Source: JBAZDV01 sp041669745
GTDB taxonomy: Archaea > Thermoplasmatota > Thermoplasmata > Methanomassiliicoccales > Methanomethylophilaceae
Assembly: GCA_041669745.1 (NCBI GenBank)
Contig: JBAYAO010000014.1
Span: forward strand, 1-21,710
Reading direction: 5' to 3'
DNA length: 21,710 nt
A program made the position numbers and the translations under genes. Shown here one piece after another: positions 14,854 through 21,710 of the stretch. How positions within the stretch are numbered: the stretch's first letter is position 1; every line of letters begins with the position of its first letter. Below the pieces are notes generated by a model. That model saw nothing but the letters and a program-made list of their open reading frames with translations, was not told the origin of the DNA and searched no databases.

Positions 14854-15363
14854 ATGAAAATAATCCCTCCTCAGATGAACGTACTGAAGATCGATGATAC
14901 CGCACCCGATTTCTCCGTTCCTTCAACCGATGGGGGAACATTCACGCTTTCGGAGAGGGTGAGAAAAGGTTCGGTCCTGCTGTATTTCTATGTTACAGAT
15001 TACGGTCATACATGCACAGAATATATGGCTCTGATGAATGAGAGAAAGGCAGAGCTGGATGATCTCAATGTTTCGTTGGTGCACATAAACCCCGACAGCA
15101 TTGAGAATCACCGTGAATGGATTGAACACACGGATGCGCAATTCGAACATCTGTCCGATACCGATCAGACGGTAAGTAAAACATACGGAGCGATAGTGAC
15201 GAGGGCGAAAAACGATAAACTTATCGGTTACACGAACCGGGAATTCTTCTTAGTCAACAAGGAAATGAAGATAAAGTACATCTGGAGAGCGTATTGGCCG
15301 ACGGATACCGTACCGATGTCAGAACTGATGACCGGCATTAGAATGACACTCGTTCAGAATTGA
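14854..15363 (+). CDS. peroxiredoxin (AhpC/TSA)-like protein with altered active site
   Basis: The 169-residue protein has the thioredoxin-fold layout of the AhpC/TSA family: DTAPDFSVPSTDGGTFTLSE near the start, VLLYFYVTDYGHTCTEY around the active site, then TYGAIV and REFFLVNKEMKIKYIW. The candidate peroxidatic cysteine is Cys54, the only cysteine, so any activity would be one-Cys type. The PxxxTxxC consensus is not kept: the Pro position is Val47 and the Thr position is Gly51. A role in oxidative defence is plausible but the altered motif leaves activity uncertain. A second Met at codon 8 is an alternative start. Confidence 0.78.
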   Translation: MKIIPPQMNVLKIDDTAPDFSVPSTDGGTFTLSERVRKGSVLLYFYVTDYGHTCTEYMALMNERKAELDDLNVSLVHINPDSIENHREWIEHTDAQFEHLSDTDQTVSKTYGAIVTRAKNDKLIGYTNREFFLVNKEMKIKYIWRAYWPTDTVPMSELMTGIRMTLVQN

Positions 15364-15383
15364 ATTGATGAGGACGACCCTAC

Positions 15384-16370
15384 ATGGACAGAGAAATGGA
15401 GAAGCTGATAAATGAAGCGAAAGAAACGTGTCTGAATGGTCAACCCATCAGAAGAAGAACACTCCTGAGGCTGCTGGAACTCGATCCTGAATCTGAAGAA
15501 TGCAAATATCTCGGAAGATCGGCAAGAGAGGTGTCTGATGCTGTATCGAAAAACATCGCAGCTGTTGGATCCTCCGTCGGAATAGATCTTGTACCTTGCT
15601 CCATGAGCTGCAGTTTCTGTGCCCTTGGAAAAAAATGGGGATTGATAGATAAAGAATATGTACTGTCCGATGAGACCGTCATCGACCTAATTCGCGATGT
15701 CTACCTTCGGGGTTATGGCAAATTCACACTCAGAACGACTGAATTTTATGATCTTGAGAAATTATGCAATCTCGGAAGAAGGATAAGAACCGAGATACCG
15801 GGCAATTATATTCTTACTGTCAACACCGGAGAGCTCACATTGAGTATGGCCGAATGTCTCCACTCAGCAGGATTCGATGCCGCGTATCATACACTGCGTC
15901 TGAGAGAGGGTATCGACACCCCCATAAGACCTGAGACGAGAATCGCCACCATGAAGGCCATTCGAAAATCCGGACTTATGCTGGGCTGCGGATTGGACCC
16001 CGTCGGGATAGAGCATACGAACGAGGAGATAGTGGACAGACTCGAATTGTTCAGAACACTCGGGCCCATGAGCGTCTGTGTGATGAAACGTATCAATGTC
16101 AAAGGCACACCTGTGGGAGATATGGAAGAGGTCAGCAATGAGAGAATAGCTCAGATTGTAGCCGTTACCCGAATAGCCGGCGGTGGGATATGGACGAATG
16201 TCGCCGTACATCCGCCCATCCTAAAGGGACTGGAATGGGGCGCTAACATCGTGACGGTGGAAACCGGCGCGAATCCTCGTAAGGACAAACACGATGTCGG
16301 CACGTGGGAGATCTTCGATCAAGAGACCGCAAAAGGAATGCTGATCGATGCCGGATACAACGTACGATGA
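15384..16370 (+). CDS. radical SAM protein of the BioB/HydE/PylB group, substrate unknown
   Basis: The 328-residue protein has the radical-SAM motif CSMSCSFC with Cys72, Cys76 and Cys79 after a helical N-terminal region of about 65 residues, the arrangement of biotin synthase, HydE and PylB. The C-terminal half looks like a full BioB-type barrel: NTGELTLSMAECLHSAGFDA, then GLMLGCGLDPVGIEHTNEE and the late GANIVTVETGANP. I cannot match it to a named enzyme; it is not clearly BioB or PylB by motif. It begins 20 bp after the peroxiredoxin-like gene and could be co-transcribed. A T-run follows its stop, so it is probably separate from the downstream importer. Confidence 0.8.
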   Translation: MDREMEKLINEAKETCLNGQPIRRRTLLRLLELDPESEECKYLGRSAREVSDAVSKNIAAVGSSVGIDLVPCSMSCSFCALGKKWGLIDKEYVLSDETVIDLIRDVYLRGYGKFTLRTTEFYDLEKLCNLGRRIRTEIPGNYILTVNTGELTLSMAECLHSAGFDAAYHTLRLREGIDTPIRPETRIATMKAIRKSGLMLGCGLDPVGIEHTNEEIVDRLELFRTLGPMSVCVMKRINVKGTPVGDMEEVSNERIAQIVAVTRIAGGGIWTNVAVHPPILKGLEWGANIVTVETGANPRKDKHDVGTWEIFDQETAKGMLIDAGYNVR

Positions 16371-16372
16371 GC

Positions 16373-16378
16373 TTTTTT
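16373..16378 (+). terminator. T-tract terminator after the BioB-like radical SAM gene
   Basis: Six T residues begin 3 bp after the TGA stop, in an AT-rich gap of 113 bp that also carries the importer promoter. Confidence 0.4.
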
Positions 16379-16434
16379 AATCGTGCCGTGCATTTGTTAT
16401 ATTTTATTGTATAATATTATAGAAAAAAATAAAA

Positions 16435-16447
16435 GATATTTAATATC
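16435..16447. promoter_or_regulatory. AT-rich inverted repeat/TATA region upstream of the ABC importer
   Basis: GATATT-T-AATATC is a perfect 6-bp inverted repeat with a one-base spacer, 37 bp before the TTG start of the permease. It could be an operator or part of the TATA region. Another TATA-like tract (tataatatta) lies at about 16410-16420. Confidence 0.35.
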
Positions 16448-16483
16448 CGAAACTTCCTTGACGACCGAAGGTGGTTTGGAATC

Positions 16484-17365
16484 TTGTTCTCATCCAGGGA
16501 AAAGAAGATCGGCGAATTGATCGGGACGACTGATAAGAATATCATCAACATAGGCAGTCAAACCGCTTTATCCGTGGGAAAGAAATTGATGATCTTTGCT
16601 CTGGGGATAATGTTCGTCATAGTATTCTGGTTCCTTGTGGCCTTGTGGTACAATACGTATATGGCCGTTTCCATTGATTTCCCCGATCCCGTATCCTCCT
16701 TCCAGAGACTCTATGAATTCTTTACGACCAATTACACGATCCTCGGTCAATCAATAGAGAAACACACCGAAGCGAGCCTGATGAGATGGATCAAAGGATT
16801 CGGAATAGCGTTCATCATCGGAATGATCCTCGGTCTAGTGCTCGGGTCGAGTCCGAGATTATATGATTTTGGTATCGTTCCAGTGAACATACTCCAGCTC
16901 ATACCTGGACTCGCGTGGTTTCCGGTCACGATACTTTTGTTCGGTTTTGGTGAAAAATCCGCGGTATTCATAATAGCCATCACGGTGATCTCACCGATAG
17001 CGATCAGTGTGACTAACGGTTTGCGTCGTGTTCCTGTGGTCAATATGCGTGTAGCGGCCATGTCGGGAAGATCCCGTTTCGAAACGTTTACCGAGGTCCT
17101 GATACCGTTCGCAGCCCTGGACATCCTGTCCGGAATTCGAATAGGGATGGCGAATGGCTGGAGGATGCTCATCTCTGCAGAAATGGTCGTCGGTGTCGCT
17201 GTTGGTCTCGGCTATGCCATACAGATAACTACAGGTTACCTTGACTACGTTTCCGCCTTTGCCTGTATAATCCTGATATGCATAATCGGTCTGGTCATCG
17301 ACAATGTTATTCTGGCAAATCTTGAAAGATACGCCCGCCGTAAACTCGGCATGGAGGATGCCTGA
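16484..17365 (+). CDS. ABC importer permease, NitT/TauT/SsuC type
   Basis: The 293-residue protein has about six membrane helices, at roughly 35-56, 104-122, 129-153, 158-178, 225-247 and 257-278. The cytoplasmic EAA loop (AAMSGRSRFETFTEVLIPFA, residues 191-210) contacts the ATPase. The family imports nitrate, sulfonates, taurine, bicarbonate, thiamine precursors or similar small anions; the ligand cannot be told here. The start is TTG at 16484. Its TGA overlaps the ATPase ATG by one base, so permease and ATPase are coupled. Confidence 0.88.
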   Translation: MFSSREKKIGELIGTTDKNIINIGSQTALSVGKKLMIFALGIMFVIVFWFLVALWYNTYMAVSIDFPDPVSSFQRLYEFFTTNYTILGQSIEKHTEASLMRWIKGFGIAFIIGMILGLVLGSSPRLYDFGIVPVNILQLIPGLAWFPVTILLFGFGEKSAVFIIAITVISPIAISVTNGLRRVPVVNMRVAAMSGRSRFETFTEVLIPFAALDILSGIRIGMANGWRMLISAEMVVGVAVGLGYAIQITTGYLDYVSAFACIILICIIGLVIDNVILANLERYARRKLGMEDA

Positions 17366-18159
17366 TGAACATCATTGAGATCGATAATGTTTTTATGGCA
17401 TATCTCAACCGCAAAGGCGATGAAGCCAGAGTCGTACTTAGAGATGTGTCGCTCTCTGTGGAGGAAAATGAGTTCGTCTGCATCATAGGTCCTTCCGGGT
17501 GCGGTAAGACCACTCTGCTCAACCTGATTGCAGGCTTTGAATTTCCCTTACTTGGTGAAATAAAGTACCGCAATGAAAAGATCACAGGCCCCTCTTCCGA
17601 CAGAGCCGTCGTATTCCAGGAATACAGTCTCCTTCCGTGGATCGATGTACAGAAGAATGTGGAGTTTTCTCTTGACAGAAAAAGGTTCTCTCAAAAGGAA
17701 AGGGAACAGATAGCAAAAAGATACATAGATATGGTTGGTCTTTCTGAATTCGCAGATCACAGGCCCAATCTTCTTTCAGGAGGCATGAAACAGAGGGTGG
17801 CCATAGCCAGGACACTGGCCATGCAACCCGATATGCTCCTTATGGATGAGCCCTTCTCAAGTTTGGATGAACAGACCAAGAAACATCTGGATCAGGAACT
17901 CCTGAATATCTGGCACAAAGAGAAGAAGACCGTTGTTTTTGTCACACACAGCATAGATGAGGCCCTTCTCTTAGGAACAAGGATCATCCTCATGACGGCC
18001 TCACCCGGACGGATCGCGAAGGAATGGCGCATAGATTCCGAAAATCGTGATATTACTTCCGAGGCTATGATCGGACTGAAAAAGGAGATCCTGGATGAAC
18101 TTCAAACATGCTCCTGCGCCGCACGCTCAGGTCCTGCGTTGATACAGATTGGAGAGTAA
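17365..18159 (+). CDS. ABC importer ATPase, NitT/TauT/SsuB type
   Basis: The 264-residue nucleotide-binding subunit has Walker A GPSGCGKTT (42-50), Q-loop VVFQEYSLLPW, signature LSGGMKQR (137-144), Walker B LLMDE (158-162) and the switch His195 in FVTHS. All ATPase residues are intact. A short C-terminal tail carries a CSC sequence. It sits between permease and binding protein; the latter begins 4 bp after its stop. Confidence 0.93.
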   Translation: MNIIEIDNVFMAYLNRKGDEARVVLRDVSLSVEENEFVCIIGPSGCGKTTLLNLIAGFEFPLLGEIKYRNEKITGPSSDRAVVFQEYSLLPWIDVQKNVEFSLDRKRFSQKEREQIAKRYIDMVGLSEFADHRPNLLSGGMKQRVAIARTLAMQPDMLLMDEPFSSLDEQTKKHLDQELLNIWHKEKKTVVFVTHSIDEALLLGTRIILMTASPGRIAKEWRIDSENRDITSEAMIGLKKEILDELQTCSCAARSGPALIQIGE

Positions 18160-18163
18160 GAAA

Positions 18164-19273
18164 ATGGAAAGAAACAAGATTCTGACGATCACAATCGCTC
18201 TTGTTCTGATAGCTTCGGCTGTCGGGATCTACTGGTACTGCAATAACGATGACGAACAGTATGATCTCATCGTCGCCTGCGGAACAAAGAATTGCTACGA
18301 ACCGTTTTGGGTCGCCGATCATTTCGGATTCTTCGATGACGAGGATGTGAATGTACAGATGATGTACGTTGATGGCGGTGGTTCCGCTACAACGGCCCTT
18401 CTTGCCGGCCAGGTAGATATGACACTCGTCGGTGCAGACCCTGCTATACGCCTGTTCGACAAAACGACCGACGGAATGACCATTGCGACCATCGAAACGT
18501 CACTTGGTTCTGATTCCGTCGATTTTGCCGCCCTCAGCAAATACAACGTCGATCTCACGAGTCCCGCAGCTTCTTTACTGAATTCTGATGGAAAAACAGT
18601 TAGAATCCATTGTGGCATGGACATAACTACCGGTTATTATTCGGGATACATCTCGTATCTCTACAGCGCGTACCAAGCAGGAGAACTTACCAAGGATCAA
18701 TATGAACTTTTGAAAACAGTCAAGACGGATACCCAAGATGGAGGCATTGTCAACATCTCCTTTGAAAACCAACTTATAGCACTACTACAGGACACCGTTC
18801 AAATGCTTTGCAGCGGTAGTACGGTGGCCATGGCCTCTCAATATCAAGAGGTGACGGCTCTTTCATCGCCATATGAATCCGCGGTCGGATGTTGCGTCAT
18901 AATCGTCTCCGGAAATGCGATTGCAGAAAAAAGCGATGCCATCACGAAAGCATTGAAGGCACTCGACAAAGCTTGTGCATTCATAGAGAATGATGAGACA
19001 AAACTGCAGGCCGCGGAATATTGTGTTGAATTCTACGGTTCGTCGACATGGACCGTAGAAAGTCAGATGACTTTCTTCAATACCCAATATTGGGACATCT
19101 GCTACATGCTGGGTCTTGAAGATTATCTGAATCTCAAAGCAGGACTGCTTGGATATGATAATTTTGATTGCTCTGACCGCATAACGCAGGATTTTCTGAT
19201 AGCTGTTCATGACGGCGCGGATTATGCCTACGATACCGAACAGAACAAGATCGTTTCCAACTCTTTGATATAA
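18164..19273 (+). CDS. ABC importer substrate-binding protein, membrane-anchored
   Basis: The ATG at 18164, with GGAGAG just upstream, gives 369 residues; a TTG at 18149 is less likely. A single N-terminal hydrophobic helix (about residues 6-25) anchors or exports it; no lipobox is evident. The body is a two-lobed binding protein of the NMT1/NrtA-like group: CGTKNCYEPFWVADHFGFF, then GGGSATTALLAGQVDMTLVG. The extracellular part has about ten cysteines, unusual for the family. Substrate is unknown. Confidence 0.85.
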   Translation: MERNKILTITIALVLIASAVGIYWYCNNDDEQYDLIVACGTKNCYEPFWVADHFGFFDDEDVNVQMMYVDGGGSATTALLAGQVDMTLVGADPAIRLFDKTTDGMTIATIETSLGSDSVDFAALSKYNVDLTSPAASLLNSDGKTVRIHCGMDITTGYYSGYISYLYSAYQAGELTKDQYELLKTVKTDTQDGGIVNISFENQLIALLQDTVQMLCSGSTVAMASQYQEVTALSSPYESAVGCCVIIVSGNAIAEKSDAITKALKALDKACAFIENDETKLQAAEYCVEFYGSSTWTVESQMTFFNTQYWDICYMLGLEDYLNLKAGLLGYDNFDCSDRITQDFLIAVHDGADYAYDTEQNKIVSNSLI

Positions 19274-19290
19274 ACATGTTTGAACAAAAG

Positions 19291-19305
19291 GCGGCCAAGT
19301 GCCGC
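19291..19305. terminator. GC hairpin between converging importer and proB genes
   Basis: GCGGC and GCCGC flank CAAGT, followed on the plus strand by TTGACTTATTTT. It lies in the 43-bp gap between two converging stop codons, where a bidirectional transcription end is expected. Archaea rely mainly on T-tracts, so the hairpin may be incidental. Confidence 0.35.
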
Positions 19306-19316
19306 TTGACTTATTT

Positions 19317-20441
19317 TCACATCAGAACTATGTTCTCACTTCTTATGACGTCGTTGTAGTCCTTATGCCCGAGAACATCGGCGATCTTGTCACTGTGCAG
19401 ACCCTTGATCTTCGATATCTCTGTCGAATCATAGTCTGGAATGCCTTTAGCGATTGTCCTGCCGTTGCATTCTATGGCGACAACATCGCCTCTGTCGAAG
19501 TTACCTATGACGTCCTTCACACCAACGGCGAGAAGACTCGCATGTTTCTCCAATGCCTTTGCACCACCGTCATCGACCCTCAGCGTTCCGGACGGAGAGG
19601 CCGCCTTTATCCAACGGCTCTTTTTCCTTTTTTTGGTGTTCGTAACGAAGATCGTTCCGATATCCTCGCCCGTAACGGCCTTCAGGATCACATCTGGAAC
19701 GGAACTGTTCACTACCATCATGCTACAGCCGGCTTCCCTGCATATCTCCGCCGCACGGAGTTTGGTCTTCATCCCTCCGGTGCCAACTCTCGACAGCGTG
19801 TCCCCGGCCACTGAGGAGATCACCTCGTCGATCTCCTGCACCGTAGGAATGAGCTTGGCATCCTTGTGTAATTTCGGATCCTTATCGAAAAGACCGTCTA
19901 CATCCGATAGTATCACCAGAAGGTCCGCATCCATTTTGCTGCTCACATATGCGGACAAGGTATCATTATCGCCAAACACGGCATCGATCTCCTTGACACA
20001 GATCGCATCATTCTCATTGAATATCGGAACCACGCCGTATTCGAGCAGGGTCTGAATGGCATTTCTCAGGTTCAGGTATTTCTCACGGTCCGAATAGAAA
20101 TCCAATGTCAACAGTATCTGTGCGATCACGATGCCGTTCTTTTGAAAGCTATCGTTCCATTTCTGCATAAGGATGCTCTGTCCTACGGACGCTGCAGCCT
20201 GTCTTATCGGTACTTCTCGGGGCTTGGGTGTGGCATGCATCGCCTGCAATCCGATACCGATCGCCCCGGATGTGACGATCAGGACCTTCTTCCCGTGTTC
20301 TCTGAGCTTTTTCACCTGCTCAGCCACAGAATCCATGAATTCTGAAGAGACCGCGCCACCTCTGGTGATCGATGACGTGCCTATCTTTATAACTACGGTC
20401 TCCACACCTGCAAGCAATACTTTTCTGTCCATTTCATTCAC
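19317..20441 (-). CDS. proB: glutamate 5-kinase with PUA domain (ProB)
   Basis: This enzyme phosphorylates glutamate in the first step of proline synthesis. The 374-residue length, the N-terminal amino-acid kinase domain (VVIKIGTSS at 17-25, VTSGAIGIGL at 56-65, FNENDAI, GTGGMKTKLRAA at 220-231) and a C-terminal PUA domain at about 285-365 match the typical two-domain bacterial ProB. The start is GTG at 20441, immediately after the proA stop; an in-frame ATG at 20432 is an alternative. ProA and ProB act in sequence and are co-transcribed here. Confidence 0.95.
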   Translation of the reverse strand: MNEMDRKVLLAGVETVVIKIGTSSITRGGAVSSEFMDSVAEQVKKLREHGKKVLIVTSGAIGIGLQAMHATPKPREVPIRQAAASVGQSILMQKWNDSFQKNGIVIAQILLTLDFYSDREKYLNLRNAIQTLLEYGVVPIFNENDAICVKEIDAVFGDNDTLSAYVSSKMDADLLVILSDVDGLFDKDPKLHKDAKLIPTVQEIDEVISSVAGDTLSRVGTGGMKTKLRAAEICREAGCSMMVVNSSVPDVILKAVTGEDIGTIFVTNTKKRKKSRWIKAASPSGTLRVDDGGAKALEKHASLLAVGVKDVIGNFDRGDVVAIECNGRTIAKGIPDYDSTEISKIKGLHSDKIADVLGHKDYNDVIRSENIVLM

Positions 20442-21710
20442 TCAGAGATTGAATTTCTTGTCCAAGGGGATGTGCTTGAACTTCTTAGCGTTCTTCCCCA
20501 CGTAATCTTTCACCACCTGACCTTCACCGACCAGGATGTACTTGTAGATCATCAGCCCTTCCATACCAACCGGGCCCCTTGAGTGTATCTTGTTCGTGCT
20601 TATCCCTACTTCGGCACCCTTGCCGAATCTGTACCCATCAGAGAATCTCGTAGAGACATTGATGAAAACATCAGCCGAATCGACCATCTTCGAAAATGAC
20701 ATCATCGCTTTCTTGTTCTCGGTGATTATGCCATCGGTATGATGCGATCCGTGTCTGTTTATGAAATGTATGGCCTCCATAACCGAATCGACCAATTTCA
20801 CAGATATTATAAGATCGTTATACTCCGTATCCCAGTCAGATTCGGATGCTCTGACGGCCCCGTCCATCACGGAGATCGCTCTCTCATCGGCCCTGATCTC
20901 CACCCCGTTGTCTTTGAACAACCGAGCCATTTCCGGCAGGAATTCCATTGCGATCTTTGAATTGACCAGTAGCGTCTCCACTGCATTGCAGACCGCTGGA
21001 TATTGTATCTTTGAATCCAATACAACCGACAACGCTTTGTCTATGTCTGCATATTCGTCCACATAGATGTGACATATACCTGATGAATGTCCCAATACCG
21101 GGATCTTTGTGTTATCCTGAATGAATCTGACGAATTCGTTTGAACCTCTCGGGATCAGAAGATCGATGTCCTCATCCATCTTCAGAATCGTGTTCACATC
21201 CTCTCTCGTTTGCATGAGCACGAACGAATCTTTAGGAACACCTGCAGACGAGGCCGCCGCTGTGAGGATATCGAACAGCACTTTGTTTGAATTCGAAGCC
21301 TCGCTCCCTCCTTTGAATACCACTGCATTTCCGGACTTCAGACAGAGCGACATTATCTGCGGTACAACATCCGGACGCGATTCGAAGATTACACCCAGTA
21401 CGCCAATCGGACACCTTATCTGGTAAAGCATGAGATCATCATCCAACTCCAGCGCGGACATTGTCTCTCCGACGGGGTCTTCGATCTTCACTATGTCACG
21501 TATACCGTCTATCATCCCAGAGATCTTCTCATCGGTCACCTTCAGTCTTTTTACCAATGCATCGGTCAATTTACCGGATGCCTTCAGTTTCTCGGCTGCC
21601 GCCATATCGAGATCGTTGGCGACGATTATTCTTTGTCTGTTACCATCCAGTGCTTCAGCCATAGCCTTCAGGGCAGCATTCTTGACCGACGTCTCCAAAG
21701 CCGCAAGTTC
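20442..21710 (-). CDS. proA: gamma-glutamyl phosphate reductase (ProA), 5' end cut by right edge
   Basis: This NADPH-dependent enzyme converts glutamyl-5-phosphate to glutamate semialdehyde in proline synthesis. The frame remains open through the last base, with coding-like residues ELAAL before the first in-frame TTG at 21698, and homologues have about 15 more residues, so the true start lies beyond the window. Family motifs are present: CPIGVLGVIFESRPD, LKSGNAVVFKGGSEA, LIPRGSNEFV and VLGHSSGICH. The catalytic cysteine is in PAVCNAVETLLV (Cys237 counting from that TTG). The stop abuts the proB start. Confidence 0.95.
   Translation of the reverse strand, partial: ELAALETSVKNAALKAMAEALDGNRQRIIVANDLDMAAAEKLKASGKLTDALVKRLKVTDEKISGMIDGIRDIVKIEDPVGETMSALELDDDLMLYQIRCPIGVLGVIFESRPDVVPQIMSLCLKSGNAVVFKGGSEASNSNKVLFDILTAAASSAGVPKDSFVLMQTREDVNTILKMDEDIDLLIPRGSNEFVRFIQDNTKIPVLGHSSGICHIYVDEYADIDKALSVVLDSKIQYPAVCNAVETLLVNSKIAMEFLPEMARLFKDNGVEIRADERAISVMDGAVRASESDWDTEYNDLIISVKLVDSVMEAIHFINRHGSHHTDGIITENKKAMMSFSKMVDSADVFINVSTRFSDGYRFGKGAEVGISTNKIHSRGPVGMEGLMIYKYILVGEGQVVKDYVGKNAKKFKHIPLDKKFNL

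Noticed and set aside
15384..16370. Assignment as PylB (pyrrolysine synthesis)
   Set aside because: Motif context around the cluster cysteines differs from PylB and no pylC, pylD, pylS or pylT is nearby.
19441..20055. 204-codon plus-strand open frame opposite proB
   Set aside because: ProB motifs are intact on the other strand; this is an antisense shadow.

Overview
The window reads as archaeal, most plausibly from an anaerobic, host- or sediment-associated Thermoplasmatota lineage such as Methanomassiliicoccales. That placement is inference. The evidence is a tRNA-Leu with a 19-nt intron at the canonical archaeal position (37/38) that folds as a bulge-helix-bulge, archaeal TATA boxes 25-33 nt upstream of both tRNAs, several probable leaderless starts, a DUF5654 protein, and a set of oxygen-sensitive enzymes. 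No CRISPR array, transposase, integrase or rRNA gene was seen.

Layout. (1) 1-3032: a PPC/DUF296 protein cut by the left edge with a small basic partner; a six-helix membrane protein ending in an AlbA_2 (Schlafen-type) domain; a DUF5654 membrane protein; the intron-bearing tRNA-Leu(TAA); a small zinc-ribbon protein. (2) 3353-12006: a one-carbon cluster of two converging operons. On the plus strand: a double-ACT protein, acetyl-CoA synthase AcsB, and the corrinoid iron-sulfur protein (CFeSP) subunits AcsD and AcsC. On the minus strand: a RACo-like corrinoid-protein reactivator, a folate-independent MetE-like (core) methionine synthase, and a CooC/AcsF-type nickel-insertion ATPase. (3) 12181-14463: a radical-SAM RNR-activase-like protein, an aldehyde-dehydrogenase relative lacking its catalytic Cys, and tRNA-Val(CAC). 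(4) 14544-16370: an AbrB-type regulator, an odd peroxiredoxin-like protein and a BioB/HydE/PylB-type radical SAM enzyme. (5) 16484-19273: a three-gene NitT/TauT-type ABC importer. (6) 19317-21710: proB and proA on the minus strand, with proA cut by the right edge.

How it may work. The central cluster encodes ACS, both CFeSP subunits, a nickel ATPase, a CFeSP reactivator and a core methionine synthase. It contains no carbon monoxide dehydrogenase (AcsA/Cdh alpha) and no methyltetrahydrofolate:CFeSP methyltransferase (AcsE), and its flanks are unrelated genes. Its simplest reading is not CO2 fixation but methyl transfer. ACS would cleave acetyl-CoA, methyl would pass to CFeSP, and the MetE-like enzyme would move it to homocysteine to make methionine. 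The double-ACT protein at the head would be a plausible amino-acid sensor. The encoded proteins have bacterial rather than methanogen architecture: AcsB is full length with cluster-A cysteines at the same positions as I recall for the Moorella enzyme, and the reactivator is RACo-like rather than RamA-like. This suggests acquisition from a bacterium.
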